Of a stretch of DNA of 46,164 nucleotides, positions 34,154-43,654 are shown in pieces. Under the pieces are notes generated by a model. That model was given only the letters and a program-made list of their open reading frames with translations. It was not told the origin of the DNA and made no database searches. The position numbers and the translations under genes are program-made. The DNA lies in the NCBI GenBank assembly GCA_019750135.1, contig JAIEOV010000136.1:1-46164 (forward strand), given 5' to 3'. How positions within the stretch are numbered: the first letter of the stretch is position 1; each line of letters begins with the position of its first letter. The stretch is from Reyranella sp. GTDB taxonomy: Bacteria > Pseudomonadota > Alphaproteobacteria > Reyranellales > Reyranellaceae.

Positions 34154-36201
34154 CGGCCCTGGCTGCGCTGCGGTCCTGCCGTCTGCGCCTGCGGGCGGCC
34201 GCCGCGATGGCGCGTATCAGCGGCTGACGGCACCGGCATCTGCGCCCTGAGGCCCGGACGCAAGCCCTCGACGCGTGGCGCCACGATTGCGCAAGGGTTG
34301 GCGCCAGCCTGCTTTGCTGCCTGGTTCACTTGAGCGCTCAAGCTCGGCACGACGCCAGCGCCGACGAGCAGGCGGGCAAGATTCGGGTCGAGCGCACTGG
34401 CGGTCTCGCGGCCGCTGCCGCCCTTGACGCGCAAGGGCACGGCGAGCGCGGCGTTCTGATTGTCACGGGCCTCGGGCGCCACGACGAACTCGAAGCCTTC
34501 GGTCCTGAGGCTGAGATAGCCGCCGCCCACCATCGTCGTGCGCGGCGTATCGACCACCAGTCGCCTCAGGTGGGCGATGCCGCCGCTCACCTCGAAGCGG
34601 CCCGCGACGCAGTTGAACGGCACGCCGCTGTCGCCGCCGCCCAGCAGGCGCTGCGTCTCGCCCGGCCAATTCGTGAACTGGCTCCGCGGCCACTGCCCCT
34701 TGGTGACGGCGACCTCGATCGAGCCGCTGGCCGAGTTCAGCGCGTCGCGCGTGTTGCGCCCGCCGCCACGCAGGCGCAGGTCGATGTCGCCCACGGCATC
34801 GCGCAGCCCGACGTCGAAGCCCAGCAAGGTCGTGAGATCGGCGAGCGACACGCGGCTGGCCGAGGCCGTCAAGGTCGCCTGGCCGATGCGGCCGGTCGGA
34901 TCGTAGACGAGATCGAAGCCCGCCGATCCGCCACCGACCGTCGCGGCGGCGCGGAACGCGAAACGCGTCTCGCCCGAGGTCAGCGTGACCGAGGCGTTCT
35001 GCACCTTGCTGCCCAGGCCGACGATCTCGCCCAGGCGCACCGTGACCGACATGGCCGTGCGGCCGAGCCAGCTCGCCTGGAACGGCATGGTCGGCACCAG
35101 GCGCGCCGGCGGCGCATTCGCGGGCGGCGTGTTTGCGGCCGGCGCGGCGGCCGACGGAGCCGCCTTGAGGTCGCCGATGTCGAGGCGGCTCACGTCGGCG
35201 TTGACGGTGACGGTCGACGTGCCCTTGCGGTCGACGCGGAACAACGCTTCGCCGGTGAGCTCGCTGGAACCCACCTTCAGGGTCGTGACCTCGACCTTGA
35301 AGCTGCTGCGCAGCGTGCCGGCCTTGGCGTTGAGCGAGTACGGACCGCCGGCCGGCACCGGCAGACGCACGTAGGGACCGAACACCGAAACGTCCGGGCC
35401 GTCCGAGGTGATCGCGAGGTTGGTGCCCTTGGCGTTGACGCTGCCCTTGATCGCGATCTTGCCGCCGCCGAAGCCGCCCTGAACATCGATGTTGCCTGGC
35501 AATCCCCGCATCCAGCCGTCGAACGAGCCGGCGGTGCCGGTGAGTTCCAGCGGCGTAGCCTGGGGTGCCGCGAACTTGCCCTCGAGCTGCAGCGGTTGAT
35601 TGGGCGCCGACGACTTGAAGGTCGCGGCCGGAATCTCCAGCACGACCGGCGGGCGGCCCTGTTCGGCGATGGTGAGCACCGAATCGCGCACCTCGATCGC
35701 CGTGATCCAGGGGAAGGCAGGCGCCGTGCGCAGCCGGAGCGAGCGGTTCTCACCGGGATGCGGGCCCGAGCCGTCGGGCGGCGGCAGCATGTCGAGATTG
35801 GCGTCGCCCACCTCGTTGCGCTCGACCAGGATGTCGGCGCCCTCGAGCAGGACGCGGCCGATCTTGACCTCGCCCAGGAACAGCGACGCCGGATCGAGGA
35901 ACAGGGTGAGCTTGCGCACCCGGGCGAGCTCAGGCCGCGATCCCCAGCTCGCGTTGGTGAGGGTGACGCCCTCCGCCACCATGGCAGGCTCGGTGCCGAG
36001 CTTGATGCTGAGCGGAACGCGGGCGGCAAGCTCGCGGCCGGTCACCTTGCGCACCTGCTCGGTCATGCGGCCCTGGAACCGGGAGAGATCGCGCGTGCCG
36101 ACCCAAATGATCCCGGCCACCGCGGCGATGGGCACAGCCGCCGCGAGAATCCAGGTCAACCGCTTCCAGGGAACGCGCATTACCCGCCGATTCTCGCTCA
36201 A
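34150..36201 (-). CDS. AsmA-family envelope protein
   Basis: The 683-residue protein has an N-terminal membrane anchor (WKRLTWILAAAVPIAAVAG, residues about 12-32) and the AsmA signature GRELAARVPLSIKLGTEPAM with LTLFLDPASLFLGEVKIGRV. The long beta-rich periplasmic part has a Pro/Ala linker (about residues 345-365) before the C-terminal AsmA-like DUF3971-type region ending in GNPCAIV-type cysteine. AsmA proteins belong to the bridge-like lipid transfer superfamily and affect outer membrane biogenesis. The start overlaps the rluC stop (ATGA) and the stop overlaps the next gene, so three genes form a coupled series. The C-terminal tail, rich in Arg, Gln and Pro, is probably disordered. Confidence 0.87.
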   Translation of the reverse strand: MSENRRVMRVPWKRLTWILAAAVPIAAVAGIIWVGTRDLSRFQGRMTEQVRKVTGRELAARVPLSIKLGTEPAMVAEGVTLTNASWGSRPELARVRKLTLFLDPASLFLGEVKIGRVLLEGADILVERNEVGDANLDMLPPPDGSGPHPGENRSLRLRTAPAFPWITAIEVRDSVLTIAEQGRPPVVLEIPAATFKSSAPNQPLQLEGKFAAPQATPLELTGTAGSFDGWMRGLPGNIDVQGGFGGGKIAIKGSVNAKGTNLAITSDGPDVSVFGPYVRLPVPAGGPYSLNAKAGTLRSSFKVEVTTLKVGSSELTGEALFRVDRKGTSTVTVNADVSRLDIGDLKAAPSAAAPAANTPPANAPPARLVPTMPFQASWLGRTAMSVTVRLGEIVGLGSKVQNASVTLTSGETRFAFRAAATVGGGSAGFDLVYDPTGRIGQATLTASASRVSLADLTTLLGFDVGLRDAVGDIDLRLRGGGRNTRDALNSASGSIEVAVTKGQWPRSQFTNWPGETQRLLGGGDSGVPFNCVAGRFEVSGGIAHLRRLVVDTPRTTMVGGGYLSLRTEGFEFVVAPEARDNQNAALAVPLRVKGGSGRETASALDPNLARLLVGAGVVPSLSAQVNQAAKQAGANPCAIVAPRVEGLRPGLRAQMPVPSAADTRHRGGRPQAQTAGPQRSQGR

Positions 36202-37175
36202 ACTGCGTCGAACGAGAAGCCGAATGCTTCAACGGTACGGCGGAAGTGAGGCGGCGGCTGTGCATCGATTGCCAGCTCGCCCTTGCCCGACGGATGCGGC
36301 AGCACCAGGCGACGGGCGTGAAGATGCAGGCGGCGGGCATCGGCGACGGCCGACAGCAGGGCTTCCTCGCCGCCGTACTTGCCGTCGCCCAGGATGGGAC
36401 AGCCGATCTCTGCGCAATGCACGCGCAATTGATGCGTCCGGCCGGTGCGCGGCCACAGCGCCAGCAGGGCGGCGCGCTTGCCGGCATGGTCGAGCACCCG
36501 GAAGTGCGTCAGCGCCTTCTGGCCGTTCTCCTCGTCGACCTGCATCAGCTCGCGATCGCCGCGGGCGCCGGGCCGTTTGGCGAGGGGCAGATCGATCGCC
36601 CCTTCCGGCCGCGGCGGCACGCCGACGACGACTGCCCAGTAGAGCTTCTCGGTCTCGCGATCGCGGAAGGAATCGCCCAGGCGCCGGGCGGCGAGACCGG
36701 TGCGCGCGATCAGCAGCAGGCCCGACGTGTCCTTGTCCAGCCGATGGACCAGCTTCGGCCGCTCCTCGTAGCCGAAACGCAGCGCGTCGAGCATGCCGTC
36801 GACATGGCGCTCGGTGCCTGTGCCGCCCTGCACGGCCAAGCCCGGCGGCTTGTTCAGCACGATCACCTGGTCGTCCTTGTGAATGACCAGGCCGCGGATC
36901 TCCTGGGCGTCGCGGTCCGACACGGTCGGGATCTCGCGCGGCTTGGGCGGCGGCGCGGCGGTGACGCCGGGCGGCAGGCGGATGGTCTGGCCGGGCTCGA
37001 CCCGGTCCTTGCCCTCTGCCCGCTTGCCGTCGATGCGGACCTGGCCGGTGCGCAAGAGCTTCTGCAGGGCGCCATGGCCCAGCTCGGGGAAGTGCCGCTG
37101 GAACCAGCGATCGAGCCGCAGACCGGCTTCGTCGGCGGCGACGGCTCGGGTCTGGACCTTGGGGCTGGCGCTCAT
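36198..37175 (-). CDS. rluC: RluA-family pseudouridine synthase (RluC-like)
   Basis: The 325-residue enzyme isomerises uridines in 23S rRNA. It has an N-terminal S4 RNA-binding domain (RLDRWFQRHFPELGHGALQK, residues about 20-80), a linker with a Pro-rich stretch, and the catalytic domain with the motif LVHRLDKDTSGLLLIA (catalytic Asp). Motif III (RTGRTHQLRVHCAEIGCPI) and GDGKYGG follow. Length and the S4 domain favour RluC/RluD over RluA; the exact site is not certain. The ATG at 37175 begins the conserved part (MSASPKVQTRAVAADEAG). It diverges from a dienelactone hydrolase gene with only 35 bases between starts. Confidence 0.9.
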   Translation of the reverse strand: MSASPKVQTRAVAADEAGLRLDRWFQRHFPELGHGALQKLLRTGQVRIDGKRAEGKDRVEPGQTIRLPPGVTAAPPPKPREIPTVSDRDAQEIRGLVIHKDDQVIVLNKPPGLAVQGGTGTERHVDGMLDALRFGYEERPKLVHRLDKDTSGLLLIARTGLAARRLGDSFRDRETEKLYWAVVVGVPPRPEGAIDLPLAKRPGARGDRELMQVDEENGQKALTHFRVLDHAGKRAALLALWPRTGRTHQLRVHCAEIGCPILGDGKYGGEEALLSAVADARRLHLHARRLVLPHPSGKGELAIDAQPPPHFRRTVEAFGFSFDAV

Positions 37176-37210
37176 GGCGCGCAACCTACGGGACAAGGTA
37201 AACAGGGTCC

Positions 37211-38137
37211 ATGGAATCGCTGGCGTTCGACACGCTGACCTTCGACCACCCCGCCGCCTGCCGGCCGGCACGCCTGACGGCGAGCCTGCATCTGCCCGAG
37301 ACCGGTCAGCCGGCCCCCTGCATGGTGCTCCTGACCTCGAGTGCCGGCGTCCAGCGCCATCGCGAGCACTTTTATGCCCAGGCGTTGAACGAGGCCGGTA
37401 TCGCCGCCTTGATCGTCGACAGCTTCACCGGCCGTGGCGTGCGCCGCACGGTGGCCGACCAGACCCTGGTGTCGGCTGCCCAGATGGAGGGCGACGCCTT
37501 CGCCGCCCTGGCCCTGCTGCGCGCCGATCCTCGCATCGACCCCGAGCGGATCGGCATCATGGGCGTCTCCAAGGGCGGCGGTGCCGCGCTCAACGCCGCC
37601 GTCGCCGTGCGCCAGCGCTGGCGCGGCGGCTTCCCGCACCTGTTCGACCTGCATGTCGCGATCTGCCCGGGCGCCACCGCCCAGCACCGCGATCCGACGA
37701 CCCACGGCAAGCCGATGTTCTTCATGCTGGCGGCGCGCGACGACTACACGCCCGCCCCGTTGGCCGTGGAGTACGCCGAGCGCATGCGGGCGGCCGGCAA
37801 CCAGCGCATCAAGGTCAAGGTCTACGGCAACGCCCATCACGGCTGGGAATCGGTCGGCCCGGTGTTCGACATCAAGGACGCCGAGAACTGGTCGTGCTGC
37901 ACGAACTTCATCGAGGATGACGGGCGGCATTTCGTGGTCGCCGCCGGACGGGCGATGAGCGAGCCCGAATACCAGGCCTGGGCGCGCCGGCACTGCGTCA
38001 CCAAGGGCGCCCGCGCGGGCGGCGGAACACCCGAGCTGAAACAGCGTGCGACTGCGGATTTGCTGGCTTTTCTGCAGTCCCACGGCTTCGCCTCTCGATG
38101 GACGAATCAGCCGATTCCTGCTATACACGCGGCGTGA
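37211..38137 (+). CDS. Dienelactone hydrolase-like alpha/beta hydrolase
   Basis: The 308-residue protein is an alpha/beta hydrolase with its nucleophile elbow GIMGVSKGGGAALN (Ser120). Asp and His are likely in ARDDYTP and GNAHHGWE respectively. The segment IAALIVDSFTGRGVRRTVAD is typical of dienelactone hydrolase family proteins. Those act on lactones or esters; unlike classic DLH, the nucleophile here is Ser rather than Cys. The substrate is unknown. Its stop overlaps the GTG start of the L,D-transpeptidase by four bases (GTGA), so they are translated together. No signal peptide is seen. Confidence 0.86.
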   Translation: MESLAFDTLTFDHPAACRPARLTASLHLPETGQPAPCMVLLTSSAGVQRHREHFYAQALNEAGIAALIVDSFTGRGVRRTVADQTLVSAAQMEGDAFAALALLRADPRIDPERIGIMGVSKGGGAALNAAVAVRQRWRGGFPHLFDLHVAICPGATAQHRDPTTHGKPMFFMLAARDDYTPAPLAVEYAERMRAAGNQRIKVKVYGNAHHGWESVGPVFDIKDAENWSCCTNFIEDDGRHFVVAAGRAMSEPEYQAWARRHCVTKGARAGGGTPELKQRATADLLAFLQSHGFASRWTNQPIPAIHAA

Positions 38138-39624
38138 TTCGCCTTCGCTTTTTCGCCGCGTTGCTGGCGTTCCTGATCCCCCTCGCGGGATCCCTCCCCT
38201 CCTTCGCCAACGAGACTCTGTGGACCGGCTCGAGCGCCAACCGGGCGCGTGCCGATGCGCTGCTCAAGGCGATTCGCGATGCGGCCGACCACGGCCTCGA
38301 CCCCAAGTGGTACGGGCTCGCCGAAGTCGAGAAGGCGGTCGAGGCGGGCGCCGATCCCGCCACCGAGACCCTGCTGACGGCGGCCTTCGTCGCCTATGCC
38401 AGCGACCTGTCGACCGGGCGCGTGCGCGCGAACCGCGTCGACAAGGACATCGACATCGTCCAGCGCAAGGTCGAACGCACCGACCTCTTGAAGGCGGCAG
38501 CCGACACCCCCGACTTCGCGGCCTGGCTCGCCGACCTCGCGCCCAAAGGCGACTACCCGGCGCTGCAGAAGGCACTCGCCGCCTGGCGCGAGAAGCGCGG
38601 CAAGGCGGTCCTCACGCAGCTGCCCGACGGCAATCTCTTGAAGCCCGGCATGACCGATCCGCGCGTGCCGATCCTGCGCAAGCGCCTCAGCGAGCTCGAC
38701 CTCACCGTGCCCGAGCCTGCCACGGGCGCGGCGCCCGAGCTCTACGACGAACCGTTGGCTGCGGTCGTCAAAGCGTACCAGGAGACCAAGGGCCTGACGG
38801 TCGACGGCATCATCGGCGCCAAGACCACGCATTCGCTCAACACCACGATCGACGAGCGCATCGACCAGATCGTCGCCAACCTCGAGCGGCGGCGCTGGCT
38901 GCCGGCCGACCTCGGCAATCGATACGTCCTCGTCAATGCCGGCGACTATTCGATGATGTTCGTCGACGAGGGCAAGGTCGCCTTCCAGAGCCTGGTGATC
39001 GTCGGCACGCCCAAGGACCCGACGCCCGAGATCCAGTCGACCATGCGCGGCTTCCAGACCAATCCCTACTGGACGGTGCCGCAGTCGATCTCGGGCGAGG
39101 AATACCTGCCGATGCTGCGCCGCGATCCCAACGCACTGCAGGCCGCCGGCTTCAAGATCTTCGAGAACTGGAACGACGACACCGAGATCGATCCCGCCTC
39201 GATCGACTGGAGCTCGATCCATCCCAAGGCATTTCCCTATCGCATCCGGCAGAACCCCGGCGCCGGCAATGCGCTGGGCTACATCTTCTTCCCGTTCCCC
39301 AACAGGTACGGGATCTACATGCACGACACGGCCAGCCGCTGGCTGTTCACCGAGGGCAGCCGCAACTTCAGCCATGGCTGCATCCGCCTGCAGAACCCGC
39401 TCGACTTCGCCGAGAAGGCATTCGGCGGCAAAAACGGCTTCAGCAAGGAGCGCGTGCGCCAGGTGATCGATGCCGGCCAGCAGGCGCACTACACGTTCCC
39501 CGAGCCGATCACGCTCTACGTGACCTATCGCACGGTGACCGCCGACACAGCCGGCGTGCCCACCTTCCGCGACGACGTCTACGGCCGCGACCGCAGAGTC
39601 GTCCGCGCGATGGCAAAGCCTTAA
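38134..39624 (+). CDS. YcbB/LdtD-type L,D-transpeptidase
   Basis: The 496-residue enzyme makes 3-3 crosslinks in peptidoglycan, in the periplasm. The signal peptide is VIRLRFFAALLAFLIPLAGS, cleaved near PSFA-N. A scaffold domain precedes a peptidoglycan-binding-like segment (ILRKRLSELDLTVPEPATG to AYQETKGLTVDGIIGAKT, residues about 180-245). The YkuD catalytic domain has SHGCIRLQ with Cys416 and His414. The GTG at 38134 is chosen because it overlaps the previous stop and starts the signal peptide; an upstream ATG at 38098 would sit inside the hydrolase. The TAA stop is the first base triplet of a nested palindrome. Confidence 0.92.
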   Translation: MIRLRFFAALLAFLIPLAGSLPSFANETLWTGSSANRARADALLKAIRDAADHGLDPKWYGLAEVEKAVEAGADPATETLLTAAFVAYASDLSTGRVRANRVDKDIDIVQRKVERTDLLKAAADTPDFAAWLADLAPKGDYPALQKALAAWREKRGKAVLTQLPDGNLLKPGMTDPRVPILRKRLSELDLTVPEPATGAAPELYDEPLAAVVKAYQETKGLTVDGIIGAKTTHSLNTTIDERIDQIVANLERRRWLPADLGNRYVLVNAGDYSMMFVDEGKVAFQSLVIVGTPKDPTPEIQSTMRGFQTNPYWTVPQSISGEEYLPMLRRDPNALQAAGFKIFENWNDDTEIDPASIDWSSIHPKAFPYRIRQNPGAGNALGYIFFPFPNRYGIYMHDTASRWLFTEGSRNFSHGCIRLQNPLDFAEKAFGGKNGFSKERVRQVIDAGQQAHYTFPEPITLYVTYRTVTADTAGVPTFRDDVYGRDRRVVRAMAKP

Positions 39625-39768
39625 GGGAGCGCGGGCCTCCGGCCCGCTCATGATCATCGCTGGGGGCGCGCCACTCCAGTGGCGCGATCATCTCTTGCCT
39701 CGACGAAGACGCGCGACTGGAGTCGCGCGCCCCCAGCTATAGGCGGGCCGGAGGCCCGCGCTCCCTTA
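39622..39768. repeat. Nested palindrome with twin-hairpin repeat, copy 2; bidirectional terminator candidate
   Basis: An outer pair of perfect 26-base inverted arms (39622-39647 and 39743-39768) encloses an inner pair of 28-base arms (39659-39686 and 39710-39737). The outer arms contain GCGGGCC-TCC-GGCCCGC hairpins. The inner left arm is identical to that at 5007; the inner right arm differs at two paired positions that keep its own stem. The TAA stop codons of both converging genes are the terminal bases of the outer arms. It almost surely forms strong cruciform or RNA hairpins and may end both transcripts. Confidence 0.92.
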
Positions 39769-41055
39769 CCGCTTCTTGGCGCGCAGCTTTTTCCAGTATT
39801 CCAGGCGCTTCAAGATCTCGCGTTCGAAGCCGCGCTCGACCGGTTGATAGAACTCCTCGCGCGCCATGCCGTCGGGGAAATAGTTCTGCCCGGAAAAACC
39901 ATCCTCGGCATTGTGGTCGTACTCGTAGCCCTTGCCGTAGCCGATGTCCTTCATCAGCCGCGTCGGCGCGTTCAGGATGTGCATGGGCGGCGTCAGCGAG
40001 CCGTGCTCCTTGGCGGCGCGCTTGGCCGCGCCGAAGGCCGTGTAGCCGGAATTCGATTTCGGCGCGGTGCCGAGATAGATCACCGCCTGGGCAATCGCGA
40101 GCTCGCCTTCAGGCGAGCCCAGCCGGTCGTAGGTGTCCCACGCCGCGAGGGTCTGGGTGAGCGCGTTGGGATCGGCCATGCCGATATCCTCGACGGCGAA
40201 GCGCACCAGGCGGCGGGCGATGTATTTCGGATCCTCGCCGCCATCGAGCATGCGCGCGAACCAGTAGAGCGCGGCATCGACGTCCGAGCCGCGCAGGGAT
40301 TTGTGCAGGGCGCTGATCAGGTTGTAGTGCGCTTCCTGCGCCTTGTCGTAGAGCGGCGCGCGCTTTTGCAGCAGCGTGGCGAGGCGCGCCGGCGGTACCG
40401 GCCCCTTCTCCTTCAGCCCGGCCAGCTGCTCGGCCAGCGTGATCAGGTAGCGGCCATCGCCGTCGGCCATGGCGAAGATCGCCTGCCGGCCTTCCTCGTC
40501 GATCGGCAGCTTGCGGCCCAGAGCGGCCTCGGCACGATCCATCACCTTGCCCAGCGCCGCGTCGTCGAGCCGCTTCAGCACCAGCACCTGGCAGCGCGAC
40601 AGCAGCGCGGCGTTGAGTTCGAACGACGGGTTCTCGGTCGTGGCGCCGACCAGCGTCACCGTGCCGTCCTCGACGTAGGGCAGGAAGCCGTCCTGCTGGG
40701 CGCGGTTGAAGCGATGGATCTCGTCGACGAACAGCAGCGTGCCCTTGCCGTCGCGGCGGCGCTGACGGGCAGCCTCGAAGATGCGACGCAGGTCGGCGAC
40801 GCCGGAGAACACCGCCGACAAGGGCTCGAAATAGAGATCGGTCTGCTCGGCCAGGAGGCGGGCGATCGTCGTCTTGCCGCAGCCCGGCGGCCCCCACAGG
40901 ATCAGGGAGCTGAGCTTGCGCGCCGCCAGCATGCGGCCGAGCGGTCCCTCGGGGCCCAGCAGGTGGTCCTGGCCCAGAATGTCGCCCAGCGTCTTGGGCC
41001 GCAGGCGTTCGGCGAGCGGTGTCGGGGCGAGCGAAGCGAAGAGCTCGGCGGGCAC
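39766..41055 (-). CDS. rarA: Replication-associated recombination protein A (MgsA/RarA ATPase)
   Basis: RarA is an AAA+ ATPase at stalled replication forks, related to the clamp loader. The 429-residue protein has the Walker A GPPGCGKTT, Walker B LLFVDEIHRFN, sensor LVGATTENPSFELN and the C-terminal MgsA domain (YGKGYEYDHNAEDGFSGQNY, PVERGFEREI). Length fits the family. Its stop codon lies within the nested palindrome. It begins 5 bases after the stop of the Deg-type protease, so both are probably in one transcript. Confidence 0.95.
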   Translation of the reverse strand: MPAELFASLAPTPLAERLRPKTLGDILGQDHLLGPEGPLGRMLAARKLSSLILWGPPGCGKTTIARLLAEQTDLYFEPLSAVFSGVADLRRIFEAARQRRRDGKGTLLFVDEIHRFNRAQQDGFLPYVEDGTVTLVGATTENPSFELNAALLSRCQVLVLKRLDDAALGKVMDRAEAALGRKLPIDEEGRQAIFAMADGDGRYLITLAEQLAGLKEKGPVPPARLATLLQKRAPLYDKAQEAHYNLISALHKSLRGSDVDAALYWFARMLDGGEDPKYIARRLVRFAVEDIGMADPNALTQTLAAWDTYDRLGSPEGELAIAQAVIYLGTAPKSNSGYTAFGAAKRAAKEHGSLTPPMHILNAPTRLMKDIGYGKGYEYDHNAEDGFSGQNYFPDGMAREEFYQPVERGFEREILKRLEYWKKLRAKKR

Positions 41056-41060
41056 TTAAG

Positions 41061-42437
<1,377 letters not shown>

Positions 42438-42550
42438 TCGTCCTCCAGGGTTGGGCCGGATTTGCGGTCACTCTTATGTCAAATCAAGGGCCAAATCACC
42501 CCTGCTGGCACACCCATTGCTGCGTTTTGGCGCACAAACAGGAGCGCCCA

Positions 42551-43552
42551 ATGAAACTCACCCGCCGTACCGTCCTGGCCGCCTCGGCCGCAACCCTCGG
42601 GTCGTCCCTGGTCGCCCCGGCCGTGAAGGCGAGCCCGGGCTGGCCGACCAAACAGCCGATCAAGCTTATAGCCACCTTCCCACCCGGCGGCACGGCGGAC
42701 ACGATCTCGCGCATCCTGGCGCCCAAGCTCAGCGCCAGCCTCGGCCAGCAGGTTGTGGTCGAGAACAAGCCGGGCGCCGGCGGAACGATCGGCTCGGACC
42801 TGGCCGCCAAGGCCGCTCCCGACGGCTATACGCTGGTGATCTCCCACGCCTCGCCGCTCGGCATCGCACCCGGTATCTACCCAAAGCTTCCGTACAACGT
42901 CGTCACCGACTTCACCCACGTCACGCTGATCGGCCACACGCCCAACGTCCTGATCGTGCCGGCGGACTCGCCGTACAAGACGCTCAGCGACTACATCGCC
43001 GACGCCAAGGCCAAGCCCGACCAGATCGCCTTCGGCAGCTCGGGCATCGGCTCGAACACGCACCTGATGGGCGAGCTGCTGTCGAGCGAGGCCGGCATCA
43101 AGCTGAAGCACATCCCCTACAAGGGCTCGGCGCCGTCGCTGCAGGACATGCTGGCGGGCGTCATCCCCTCGATGTTCGATCCCATCACCACCAACGTGCC
43201 GCACATCAACTCGGGCAAGGTGAAGCTCCTGGCCGTGAGCTCGGAGAAGCGCATCGACCTCTATCCCAATGCGCCGACCTTCGCCGAGCAGGGCTTCCCC
43301 AAGCTCACGACCTCGACCTGGGTCGGCGTCTCCGGCCCCAAGGGCATGGCGCCCGAGGTCACCGCCAAGCTCTACGAGGAGCTGCAGAAGGCCTACAAGG
43401 CGCCCGAGGTCGTCGAGCGCTTCAAGGAGGTCGTGCTGCTGCCCGGCGACAAGCCGATGACTCCGGCCGAGTACACCAACTTCATCGGTGACTTCGCGAC
43501 CCTGTGGGCCGGCGTCAGCAAGTCCGCGGGCGTCCAGCTCGAGCTCGGTTGA
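42551..43552 (+). CDS. Bug/TctC-family periplasmic solute-binding protein
   Basis: The 333-residue protein belongs to the Bug family, which binds small carboxylates in the periplasm, often for tripartite tricarboxylate transporters. Its signal has a twin arginine (KLTRRTVLAASAATLGSSLV) like Tat substrates. The binding fold has PIKLIATFPPGGTADTISRI, VENKPGAGGTIGSDLAAKA, FGSSGIGSNTHLMGELL and PYKGSAPSLQDMLAG. The ligand cannot be predicted. The ATG at 42551 has AGGAG 6 bases upstream. No membrane TctA/TctB genes are next to it, so it is an orphan, as is frequent for Bug proteins. It converges with nrdJ. Confidence 0.92.
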   Translation: MKLTRRTVLAASAATLGSSLVAPAVKASPGWPTKQPIKLIATFPPGGTADTISRILAPKLSASLGQQVVVENKPGAGGTIGSDLAAKAAPDGYTLVISHASPLGIAPGIYPKLPYNVVTDFTHVTLIGHTPNVLIVPADSPYKTLSDYIADAKAKPDQIAFGSSGIGSNTHLMGELLSSEAGIKLKHIPYKGSAPSLQDMLAGVIPSMFDPITTNVPHINSGKVKLLAVSSEKRIDLYPNAPTFAEQGFPKLTTSTWVGVSGPKGMAPEVTAKLYEELQKAYKAPEVVERFKEVVLLPGDKPMTPAEYTNFIGDFATLWAGVSKSAGVQLELG

Positions 43553-43573
43553 TCGGGAGCGTCATGATCTTCC

Positions 43574-43630
43574 GGACCGCGAGCTCCCAGCTCGCTCATG
43601 ATTCATGAGCGCGCAGGATGCGCGCGGTCC
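43574..43630. repeat. Twin-hairpin repeat variant between the Bug gene and nrdJ
   Basis: Two 28-base halves (43574-43601 and 43603-43630) are inverted relative to each other: GGACCGCG...CGCTCATGA faces TCATGAGCG...CGCGGTCC. The internal stems differ, GCGAGCT-CCC-AGCTCGC on the left and GCGCGCA-GGA-TGCGCGC on the right, but have the same size and position. The left half shares its frame GGAnCGCG...CGCTCATGA with the outer arm at 39622. It lies between two converging genes and may terminate both. Confidence 0.7.
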
Positions 43631-43654
43631 AGAAGAGCATGAGAAGACGCCAGC

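Noticed and set aside
42438..42550. Divergent promoter pair between the Deg-type protease and the Bug-type gene
   Set aside because: Promoters must exist in these 113 bases, but I could not match a convincing -35/-10 pair on either strand, so no site is listed.
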